Under the pieces are notes generated by a model, which was not told where the DNA came from, did not search any database, and was given only the letters and a program-made list of their open reading frames with translations. A stretch of 49,101 bases of DNA. Source: Nanobdellota archaeon. Lineage in GTDB: Archaea > Nanobdellota > Nanobdellia > Pacearchaeales > GW2011-AR1. Shown here one piece after another: positions 8,249 to 15,006 of this stretch; the first letter of the stretch is position 1, and every line of letters starts with the position of its first letter. The stretch lies in the NCBI GenBank assembly GCA_020053375.1, contig JAGVNG010000007.1, positions 1-49,101 on the forward strand, in the 5' to 3' direction. Both the position numbers and the translations under genes were made by a program.

Positions 8249-9442
8249 TTATCTTTTTCTATGCCTTCCTTCTCCCTGCCAATTTATGAAAGGCGTTAGA
8301 TGATTGATGATTTTTATTGATTCTTTTTGCGCGTCCAAAACTTTATGAATATTTTTATAGACTTCTGGCGCCTCATCCAGTGAGTTGTCAGTAAAGTTTC
8401 CTATAACCCCTGCTTTTTCCATTTCTTTTTTGAATGAAACTACATCCAGTGTTTCTTTTGCCTGTTTTCTGCTCATGACTCTTCCTGCTCCGTGCGACGA
8501 GGATGAGATGAACTCGCGGTTTCCCTTTCCCTCAACCAAAAAAGAGCCATCACGCATGTTTGCAGGAATTATTCCCTTTTCCCCTTTTTTTGCGGGGGTG
8601 GCGCCTTTTCTATGGATGAATAATCCTGATTCCTTTAGCGCATGATTGTGATTCTTGTTTGTCCAAATTGTGAATTTTATTTTTTTGCCAAGGATTTTTT
8701 CAATGGTAAGGCAGACTTGACGCACTATTTCCATTCTGTTTAGCTTTGCAAATTCAAGTCCGAAATCAAGAAGATTTTGATATTCTTTTCCTTCCTTGGA
8801 ATTTGAAGAAAGAGGATGCGTAGCTTCAAATCCTTCCTCCTTTCCAGAAGATTTTTTCATGTACAATGTGGCAACCCAATGCCCGACTGCCCTTGAGCCT
8901 GAATGAACAACAATCCATGGATTCCCTAATTTGTCTGAGTTCAGAGATATGAAATGATTTCCGTGTCCCAGGCTTCCAAGGCTTCTCTCGGCTTTTCCCG
9001 AGGAGAGAAATTGCAAAACCCGAGGGTCATGCTCTCTCTTCTTGAAATCAGAAAGAATTTTCTCGTATTCCCTGCGGGTTTCTTCTGTTATCGAAGAGAC
9101 TGAATCATGGATTTCGCCAAGCCCCATTGGAATACGGCTTCTTACAGCTTCGTAAATTGATTGCGCATTTTTTCTCAAAAGGGGCAAAATGTTTTTGGGA
9201 AGCTTGGCAGCAGTCATCCCGCAGCCTATATCATAGCCCACCCACGAGGGAACAAGATAATCTTTAGTAGCAAGGACAGCACCGATTGGAGCAACATAAC
9301 CAAGATGCGCATCAGGCATTAAGGAGGCTTTTATAACATAAGGCTCGGAATAGCAATTTTTGAATTGCCTGAGTGTTTCTTTGCTGGGGTCCAGTGCAAA
9401 ATTGGTCACTGTTTTTTTTTGCTTTTTTGCTTTTTTCATCAT
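8249..9442 (-). CDS. rtcB: RNA-splicing ligase RtcB
   Basis: A 397-aa RtcB ligase, which joins 2',3'-cyclic phosphate (or 3'-P) and 5'-OH RNA ends via a guanylylated His with Mn2+ and GTP, as in tRNA splicing and RNA repair. Diagnostic stretches are MPDAHLGYVAPIG, GYDIGCGM (metal Cys), SLGHGNHFISLN (metal His), VVHSGSRAVG and SSSHGAGRVMSR (GMP-accepting His). At under 400 aa without an intein it is nearer the short bacterial-type enzymes than the roughly 480-aa archaeal form. ATG 9442 is chosen over the track's TTG 9457; a TTATTAAA box lies about 30 nt upstream. The C-terminus (WQGEGRHRKR) is unusual. Confidence 0.92.
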   Translation of the reverse strand: MMKKAKKQKKTVTNFALDPSKETLRQFKNCYSEPYVIKASLMPDAHLGYVAPIGAVLATKDYLVPSWVGYDIGCGMTAAKLPKNILPLLRKNAQSIYEAVRSRIPMGLGEIHDSVSSITEETRREYEKILSDFKKREHDPRVLQFLSSGKAERSLGSLGHGNHFISLNSDKLGNPWIVVHSGSRAVGHWVATLYMKKSSGKEEGFEATHPLSSNSKEGKEYQNLLDFGLEFAKLNRMEIVRQVCLTIEKILGKKIKFTIWTNKNHNHALKESGLFIHRKGATPAKKGEKGIIPANMRDGSFLVEGKGNREFISSSSHGAGRVMSRKQAKETLDVVSFKKEMEKAGVIGNFTDNSLDEAPEVYKNIHKVLDAQKESIKIINHLTPFINWQGEGRHRKR

Positions 9443-9474
9443 CTGAGAGAAAAGCAAACAGAAGTTTAATAAGG

Positions 9475-9591
9475 TTATTCCCTGAGAAATTTTATTGTTC
9501 TGTACGCAAAAACAAAAGGCAAGATAATAACAAGCCCTAGTGCCATAAAAAATATCTTAACATAGTTCTCCTTAGGTATTTCGTGGTGCAT
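9475..9591 (-). CDS. 38-aa small membrane protein
   Basis: A 38-codon ORF too short for the track, encoding a basic/acidic N-terminus (MHHEIPKENYVKIF), one clear membrane helix (FMALGLVIILPFVFAY) and a charged tail. ATATTTAAAG at about 9613-9622 lies 26 nt upstream of the ATG, the same spacing as other leaderless genes here. The stop is 32 nt before the rtcB ATG. No homology is recognised; the single-helix architecture and promoter make it credible. Confidence 0.5.
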   Translation of the reverse strand: MHHEIPKENYVKIFFMALGLVIILPFVFAYRTIKFLRE

Positions 9592-9649
9592 ACTGTAATG
9601 ATGATATTGTTATCTTTAAATATTTCTGTGATATGTTCTATATCTTTTA

Positions 9650-9718
9650 TTACTTGCTCAAAACCATCTTCTTAGTCTCCGCGAAGTCCCCTGCCTTAAT
9701 CTTGCAAATAGTCAAACC
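9650..9718 (-). pseudogene. Remnant of a type IX-style C-terminal sorting domain
   Basis: The minus strand reads ICKIKAGDFAETKKMVLSK then TAA, closely matching the last residues (YRLKAGDFVETKKMVVNK) of the intact sorting-domain protein at 10878-12308. Over 57 nt the two share about 44 identities. Upstream the frame is closed by a TGA at 9719-9721, so only the last strand of the domain remains. It is a decayed duplicate or the cut-off tail of a second secreted protein, now separated from the intact copy by the MNT-HEPN/histone-fold genes. Confidence 0.7.
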
Positions 9719-9963
9719 TCAAATGAATTTTCTTTTTTAACTTCATCCAAGACCTCTTTGATATCCTCTGGATTCATGGTCTTTTTTCCATATATGCTCA
9801 GCTCGGCTTTTACATCCATAAATATTTTTTTTAATCTGCTTAAAATGTATGCATCTAAAAAAAGAATAGAAGCGGGATTAATCCTCCTTATTCCGGATTT
9901 TTTTATCTCATTTATCAATTTCTTCTTAATTAATATATTAGTCTTCCCCTTGCTTTTTGTCAT
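9712..9963 (-). CDS. Histone-fold protein
   Basis: An 83-aa protein with a histone-like layout: basic N-terminus (KSKGKTNILIKKK), short first helix, long central helix (ILFLDAYILSRLKKIFMDVK) and a final GKKTMNPEDIKEVLDEV that strongly resembles the archaeal histone ending GRKTVxxEDIxLA. It would dimerise and may bind DNA or act as a histone-fold partner protein. The sequence is divergent, so it may be a specialised regulator. It starts 6 nt after the MNT gene stop and lies in the same minus-strand operon, so its expression is likely tied to that module. Confidence 0.6.
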   Translation of the reverse strand: MTKSKGKTNILIKKKLINEIKKSGIRRINPASILFLDAYILSRLKKIFMDVKAELSIYGKKTMNPEDIKEVLDEVKKENSFEV

Positions 9964-9969
9964 TATAAA

Positions 9970-10518
9970 TTAATGCATTAACGCATAATACTTAACAAAT
10001 TTAATTCCGAATCTTACAAAAAAATTTTCGAGGATATATTCATGGTTTACAGGGATAACAAATACCCGATTAGCCAGCCAATTTCCATTGTTTTCCGCTA
10101 CCAGCCCGTTGCTGTTTTTTTTGCCCCGCAAAATATTTACAATCTTAACCTTTTTCGAGCTATTTAAGCCTTTTAATTCATAAATAAACAAAACTTTATT
10201 CTTAAAGCCATATAATTCAGAGAATGGTTTATTGAATTTAAGACTATATCCCTCTCTAAAAAGCGTGTTCAAGAGAGTAATTCTTCTCTTGAAAAAATCC
10301 AAGGGTTTCAAAAAACTGAAATGAAATCCATTTAAATTAAATAAATCTGGAGCAATTTCATTTTCGCTTATAATGGCGATATCTATGTCTCCAGGAGCTG
10401 GCTTTCCTTTTATTGAAGATCCGAATAGAATAACATCTAATATATTATCTTTTTTTATTATTTTATTCAGTTTATTCCTTATTGATTTTATTTCTAAATT
10501 CATTTGCATAATTCCCAA
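9970..10518 (-). CDS. MNT-family nucleotidyltransferase
   Basis: A 182-aa nucleotidyltransferase. The active-site motif DVILFGSSIKGKPAPGDIDI (about 28-47) contains GS and the DxD pair. The remainder is a less familiar alpha/beta region. The start is uncertain: Met at 10518, 10509 or 10503 all overlap the upstream HEPN gene (10472-10804). The pair resembles MntA/HepT-type modules in which the transferase modifies and silences the HEPN protein. It lacks the DNA-binding domain seen in the first MNT gene. The histone-fold gene follows immediately. Confidence 0.72.
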   Translation of the reverse strand: MGIMQMNLEIKSIRNKLNKIIKKDNILDVILFGSSIKGKPAPGDIDIAIISENEIAPDLFNLNGFHFSFLKPLDFFKRRITLLNTLFREGYSLKFNKPFSELYGFKNKVLFIYELKGLNSSKKVKIVNILRGKKNSNGLVAENNGNWLANRVFVIPVNHEYILENFFVRFGIKFVKYYALMH

Positions 10519-10804
10519 CTTTTATGGCGTCATTTTTATTTAAACGCAAATTATAAGATTTAACGTATAGGCTAAAAAGCCCAGAGACCTTTTCATAAAC
10601 ATCAGCGAAATATTTTTTTAATAAAGAAAATCTATCGTTATGGTTTTTAGGAACAATTTTGGTATTCTTGTAAATGATAAAATCACAGCTAACAACAATT
10701 GCCTTGAAAAAATCCGACACTGAAGCATTGTATCTGCCTTTTTTCAGATTATCATTCCCCGAATCTATAAATTCATCAATGTTTTTTAGAAGCTCCTCTT
10801 CCAT
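10472..10804 (-). CDS. HEPN-like helical protein, partner of MNT
   Basis: A 110-aa all-helical protein of the HEPN type (GRYNASVSDFFKAIVVSCDF resembles the HEPN substrate-binding helices that begin KGxYxxAxxxxxxA). There is no clear RxxxxH catalytic motif, so it may be a non-catalytic partner. Its 3' end overlaps the MNT gene. CTTAAAAAG (about 10829-10838 on the minus strand) is a TATA-like box at the expected distance, flanked by ATTAAT-type palindromes. Confidence 0.6.
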   Translation of the reverse strand: MEEELLKNIDEFIDSGNDNLKKGRYNASVSDFFKAIVVSCDFIIYKNTKIVPKNHNDRFSLLKKYFADVYEKVSGLFSLYVKSYNLRLNKNDAIKVGNYANEFRNKINKE

Positions 10805-10858
10805 ATTAATGCATTATAGTAAACCTTGCTTTTTAAGCTTTTTGATTAATGTATTAAT
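10805..10858 (-). promoter_or_regulatory. Palindromic sites flanking the HEPN-MNT promoter
   Basis: ATTAATGCATTAT (10805-10817) abuts the start codon and ATTAATGTATTAAT (10845-10858) lies on the far side of the TATA-like box (10829-10838). A near-identical ATTAATGCATTAA (9969-9981) occurs just before the histone-fold gene at the other end of the MNT gene. They look like binding sites for one regulator, possibly a product of the module. AT-rich palindromes arise easily by chance here, so this is tentative. Confidence 0.35.
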
Positions 10859-10877
10859 TTGTATCTGTTCTTTTTTC

Positions 10878-12308
10878 TCACTTGTTCACAACCATTTTCT
10901 TGGTCTCGACAAAATCGCCTGCCTTAAGCCTGTAAAAGTAAACTCCAGAAGATAATTTTGAGGCGTCAAAGCCTTTAGTGTATTCTCCAGCTGGAAAAAC
11001 TCCGTCGGCAAGTGTCACGACTTCTCTTCCAAGCACATCGTAAATCTTTAGGGATGCGTTGCTTGTCTTTGGAAGAAGGTATCTTATGTTTGTAACAGGA
11101 TTAAACGGGTTAGGATAATTCTGGCTAAGGGAATATTTCGCGGGAGCCTTCGGATCCTCGAGCCTTTTGACATCTGTAACTGTTGGAGTAAAGAATTCCA
11201 TGTTGCTGTTTGTGAAATTAACAGTGTCTCTTCCATCTGTTACTTTTCCTTCCAGAGTATATTTAGAGGAAGGTTGGAAGGTTCTATCTTGAATATTTAT
11301 ACTATCATTTTGAGTTGCTACAAGAGTGTCCACTCTCGGACCATTAACCCTTATCAAATATTTTAGAATGTCTCCATCGGCATCTGTTGATTTTGTATAT
11401 TTCACCGATAATTTTCCAGAATTAAACTTGACAGTGTCATTATCCTTGATATTTGTAAAAGTTGGCTGTGTTGGAAGGCTGTTGAAGTTTCTGTCCAAAA
11501 CAAGCCTTGTGGTGTCATATGATGCGAGGGTTGGAATGCCGTTAACGATGTTGAAGGTGAGAAAATCATTTTCTTCTGCTAAATTTCTCTTTAGATTAGG
11601 TTCATAAAACCACGAGAGATTTATTATTTTAACAGTGCTATTTAAAGGAATATTCCATGTTCCTGGTTTAACATTGATGCTATCATTTTGAGGCTCTACA
11701 AAACTCCAATCACTAAAATTTTTAGGATTATCTCCGACTAAAATGGCATTCATTCCATGTCCTCCGCTTTGTGAAGAAACCCCTGTTTCATAAATAGGAA
11801 TATTAAATCTTTTAACATTGGTTGTATCATATTTAAAAGTTGTTTCTTCTGGATGAAAAACATAATCTCCAAAACCATAAAAGTTAAGATGGGTCTGTCT
11901 TGCAAAATTTCCAGATTCCCATTGTCCTGCAACATAATGCAACGTATCTGTCTTGTCTACTGCAAGCATTTTTTTACGCCAAGCTTCTCTCTCAGTTCTT
12001 GTTATGCTCTGCCAGTCTGAGGGCAGTTTTGCTCCCTGTGTCAAATGCTGGTTTAAGATGGATTTATCGTTGGCAGTGCTTGGCGTTCCATCTCCGTCAA
12101 TATCTGCCTGATCAATTTTAGGAGAAGAAGACTGCATTATATCATAGTCTATCAAATCCACTTTTCCGTCGCTGTTTACATCTCCGCTTCCGTAAAATCT
12201 GGTTGTCTGGCTTGGCTGCCTGAATGGATTTATCTTGTCCTGTGACACAGCTCCAGCTGGAAAAAGCAAAGAAGCTCCCAGTAATAGTGTTAATAGTGTT
12301 TTTCTCAT
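10878..12308 (-). CDS. Secreted dockerin-like protein with type IX-style sorting domain
   Basis: A 476-aa secreted protein. A signal peptide (MRKTLLTLLLGASLLFPAGA, about 1-22) is followed by a type I dockerin-like pair of Ca-binding loops (DVNSDGKVDLIDYDIM and ADIDGDGTPSTANDKSIL, about 43-85), a long beta-rich region and an Ig/Fn3-like domain (about 280-370). The C-terminus (about 392-476) is a textbook Por secretion/T9SS type A sorting domain: YSLSQNYPNPFNPVTNIRY, SLKIYDVLGREV, GVYFYRLKAGD. This domain is characteristic of Bacteroidetes/Ignavibacteria, so the gene is probably acquired by transfer. No T9SS component is visible here; its route and fate in an archaeon are unclear. Confidence 0.85.
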   Translation of the reverse strand: MRKTLLTLLLGASLLFPAGAVSQDKINPFRQPSQTTRFYGSGDVNSDGKVDLIDYDIMQSSSPKIDQADIDGDGTPSTANDKSILNQHLTQGAKLPSDWQSITRTEREAWRKKMLAVDKTDTLHYVAGQWESGNFARQTHLNFYGFGDYVFHPEETTFKYDTTNVKRFNIPIYETGVSSQSGGHGMNAILVGDNPKNFSDWSFVEPQNDSINVKPGTWNIPLNSTVKIINLSWFYEPNLKRNLAEENDFLTFNIVNGIPTLASYDTTRLVLDRNFNSLPTQPTFTNIKDNDTVKFNSGKLSVKYTKSTDADGDILKYLIRVNGPRVDTLVATQNDSINIQDRTFQPSSKYTLEGKVTDGRDTVNFTNSNMEFFTPTVTDVKRLEDPKAPAKYSLSQNYPNPFNPVTNIRYLLPKTSNASLKIYDVLGREVVTLADGVFPAGEYTKGFDASKLSSGVYFYRLKAGDFVETKKMVVNK

Positions 12309-12490
12309 ATCTTGCCACTACTTTATAATAACTAATAATTTGGGAGTTTATAAGCTTTACGAAATCCCTTTGCAAGCTTTATTTTTGGGCTAAATTTCTA
12401 TCTGTGAACATTATAGATATTAACCTATTACTTTTTATATGCAATAATTATTTGTTGAATAATCTATTATTATATAAAGGATAAAAAACA

Positions 12491-12500
12491 TTTATAAATC
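12491..12500 (+). promoter_or_regulatory. TATA box for 794-aa surface protein
   Basis: TTTATAAATC sits about 30 nt before the ATG at 12527; a second TATATAAAGG lies at about 12471-12480. Confidence 0.45.
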
Positions 12501-12526
12501 GGATTTCCCTGAAATATAACATAAAA

Positions 12527-14911
12527 ATGAGAGTGAAAAAAGCAGGTATTTTTTATTTAATTCTTCTTGGAATATTCTTATTTGCATTCCTGCCTTCTGC
12601 GAGCGCTGCTGATACTTGCCTAATAAAACTGAAAAGCCAGTGCACAGGAAGTCAATATCCTTTATTAGGATTGTCGACAGGCAGCAATGCCCATGGAGAA
12701 TTATATAGCGAAAATAATTATCTTTATGCATTGTGCTGTAATTTTGGAAACGGAATTCAGGCTAATGAATGCACCAGCGGAACAGAAGTGTTAAAGCTTT
12801 CTTCCGCGACAAACGCCCATGCGCAAACTTCTTCCTTATCTACATACGCTAATAAGATTTGCTATCAAAAAAGCGGGTTCGACTGTCAAACTATCACTTC
12901 TGGCAGTTGTCCAACAGGATATAATGCCATATTAAGCCTTTCTTCTGAAACAAATGCTCATATAGGAACTCCCGGCTCTTATGGAACAAAAATATGCTGC
13001 AATGTTAGGACAGTTCCTCCTGTCTGCGGCAATGGGGTTCTTGAAACGGAGAATAGTGAGACTTGCGACGATGGAAACACTGCAAATGGCGACGGATGCT
13101 CAAGTACTTGCATAATAGAACCACATGCTTATTGGAGTTTAAGCGCTTATGGCTCTCCAATAATCTCCACGGAAGTAATGCTTGGGACAACCACATTGTA
13201 TATGATAATAGATAATCCCGGAATTGAAGATGGTTCTGCTGTAACTTTTGAAGTTTATGAAGATGATGACACCTCCAAGGATGATAAAATAAGAACAACT
13301 GCTACTAATAATTCTATAACAGGAAGTGTTGTGGACGAAAAAGCAATTGCCTCAGTAACTCTCACTCAGACTGATTGGGATTGGGCAAAGGCAAGTGAGT
13401 TAGCTGATGATGTTACACAGGAATATTATTTTAGAGTTGGAAGCATTGGCATTACGAGCGGCAATTTAGATGTTACAAAGAGTGTTGTTTGCGGCAACTC
13501 AATTATTGAAACTGGAGAAACCTGCGACGACGGAAATACTGCACCCGGCGATGGGTGCTCAAGCACCTGCCAGATAGACCATGTTTGTGGCAACTCAATT
13601 ATTGAAACTGGAGAAACCTGCGATGATGGAAACACTGCAAATGGCGACGGATGCTCAAGCGTATGTGTATGGGAGCCGGATGCTTATTGGAGCACAAGTT
13701 CAAGCGGTTCTCCTAGGATAACATCTAAGGAAGTAATATTGGGTGAAACTCCACTTTATATGATAATAGAACACTCACCATTTCTAGATGGAACTAAATA
13801 TTTCAATGTCTTTGAAGATGATACTTTTTTTGACGATGATATAAGAACAATTGGAGAGGAAAATGCTGTTAGGGGAACTGTTACTGGAGGAAAAGCAGTT
13901 TCTGCTCCATTAATCCTAACTGACACTGATTGGACTAAGGCAGATGATGGGGCTGATGATATTGAGCAGGAATATTATTTTAATATAGAAGGTATTCAGA
14001 GTTATGATTTGATTGTTACGAAACGTATTGGACCACAACCATGTCTCAACACCAACCTCTGCTCGGACTATACTGATTCAGCAAGCTGTGTAGCGGACTC
14101 ATGTGGTGTTGCAGATGCAAGTGTAGATCCGCCGGGAATTGCTACTTGTAGCACTCCTAATTATAGTTGCGGCTGCTGGTGGAATCCAGCTCCAGAAAAG
14201 GGAACAAGTAATTGCCAAGGCAACTATAGCATTGGTCCTGCTTGCGGAGATGGAGTGATAAATACAGGAGAAACCTGTGATACTGGGCTTGTTGACCCTA
14301 TCGACAGATTTGGTGGATTAACATGCTCTGACTTTGATACTTTCACAGGAGGAGGCTTAACATGTGATCCTGTAACTTGCACGATTGACACATCACAATG
14401 TACAGGAGGTACACCCGGAGTATGCGGTGATAGTGTGATAAATACAGGAGAAACCTGTGATACTGGGCTTGTTGATCCTATCGACAGATTTGGTGGATTA
14501 ACATGCCCTGACTTTGATACTTTCACAGGAGGAGGCTTAACATGTGATCCTGTAACTTGTGATATATTAACAAATACTTGTACTGGCGGTGTTGATGCAA
14601 ACCCAGGAACATGCCAGGTTACTCAGGACACTGCTAAAGACGATTGTGCTGATGGATTCTTGTCCTTCAGTTGGACAGGAGTATGGGTTGGAGACAGGGT
14701 TTCAGGAGACGAAGATGAAAAATGTGAGTTAGGAGGAGCAGATACAATAGCATGCCCTTCAAGGGTTCAGCTTCCATTCTTTGGAACAGGCAGCGTCATA
14801 GCGGTGATAATACTGGCTATAATAATATACTTGATAATCTCTTTGCGAAGAAACAGAAACCCATCAAAGACTCAGTTCAGACATGGACGAGTTAAAAGAA
14901 GAAAGAAATAA
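12527..14911 (+). CDS. Membrane-anchored surface protein with DUF4215-type Cys-rich repeats
   Basis: A 794-aa cell-surface protein. A signal peptide (to SASAA, about 28) is followed by a Cys-containing N-terminal region with three related units, then Myxococcus-type Cys-rich repeats (CGNSIIETGETCDDGNTA, GDGCSSTC) at about 165, 322 and 354, alternating with two copies of a DAYWS...LYMII beta domain. Further along are two near-identical CGDxVINTGETCDTGLVDP units (about 575 and 635). It ends with a membrane helix (VIAVIILAIIIYLIISL, about 756-772) and a basic tail. This suggests a disulphide-rich adhesin-like stalk. The repeats indicate recent internal duplication. Confidence 0.8.
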   Translation: MRVKKAGIFYLILLGIFLFAFLPSASAADTCLIKLKSQCTGSQYPLLGLSTGSNAHGELYSENNYLYALCCNFGNGIQANECTSGTEVLKLSSATNAHAQTSSLSTYANKICYQKSGFDCQTITSGSCPTGYNAILSLSSETNAHIGTPGSYGTKICCNVRTVPPVCGNGVLETENSETCDDGNTANGDGCSSTCIIEPHAYWSLSAYGSPIISTEVMLGTTTLYMIIDNPGIEDGSAVTFEVYEDDDTSKDDKIRTTATNNSITGSVVDEKAIASVTLTQTDWDWAKASELADDVTQEYYFRVGSIGITSGNLDVTKSVVCGNSIIETGETCDDGNTAPGDGCSSTCQIDHVCGNSIIETGETCDDGNTANGDGCSSVCVWEPDAYWSTSSSGSPRITSKEVILGETPLYMIIEHSPFLDGTKYFNVFEDDTFFDDDIRTIGEENAVRGTVTGGKAVSAPLILTDTDWTKADDGADDIEQEYYFNIEGIQSYDLIVTKRIGPQPCLNTNLCSDYTDSASCVADSCGVADASVDPPGIATCSTPNYSCGCWWNPAPEKGTSNCQGNYSIGPACGDGVINTGETCDTGLVDPIDRFGGLTCSDFDTFTGGGLTCDPVTCTIDTSQCTGGTPGVCGDSVINTGETCDTGLVDPIDRFGGLTCPDFDTFTGGGLTCDPVTCDILTNTCTGGVDANPGTCQVTQDTAKDDCADGFLSFSWTGVWVGDRVSGDEDEKCELGGADTIACPSRVQLPFFGTGSVIAVIILAIIIYLIISLRRNRNPSKTQFRHGRVKRRKK
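13491..13668 (+). repeat. Two direct copies of Cys-rich repeat, 96-bp spacing
   Basis: The units beginning at about 13491 and 13587 both encode CGNSIIETGETCDDGNTA and differ at only a few bases over roughly 75 bp. The 96-bp offset equals 32 residues, keeping the frame. Confidence 0.75.
14254..14559 (+). repeat. 180-bp tandem duplication, copies at 14254-14379 and 14434-14559
   Basis: The 126-bp cores at 14254-14379 and 14434-14559 differ at about two positions (GACCCT/GATCCT and CTCTGA/CCCTGA). The exact 180-bp offset equals 60 residues, so this is a recent in-frame duplication in the surface protein gene, prone to copy-number change by recombination. Confidence 0.85.
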
Positions 14912-15006
14912 CCCTTCTAAATTCATATTGGCTAAAGATTTGGGATTTATTCTAAGAGCTATCATAATAGGGGAAAGTTTATAAAATAAAAATCCTATTC
15001 TAATAT

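Noticed and set aside
8112-8303. 63-aa plus-strand ORF overlapping the rtcB 3' end
   Set aside because: Starts at GTG inside the pilin gene end, has low-complexity AT-rich content and runs antisense into rtcB; no promoter or family support. A truncated pilin-like gene was considered but not supported.
9601-12308. Bacterial contamination as the explanation for the T9SS-type gene
   Set aside because: The flanking promoters, the MNT-HEPN genes and base composition are continuous with archaeal genes on both sides, so gene transfer is more likely than chimeric assembly, though not excluded.
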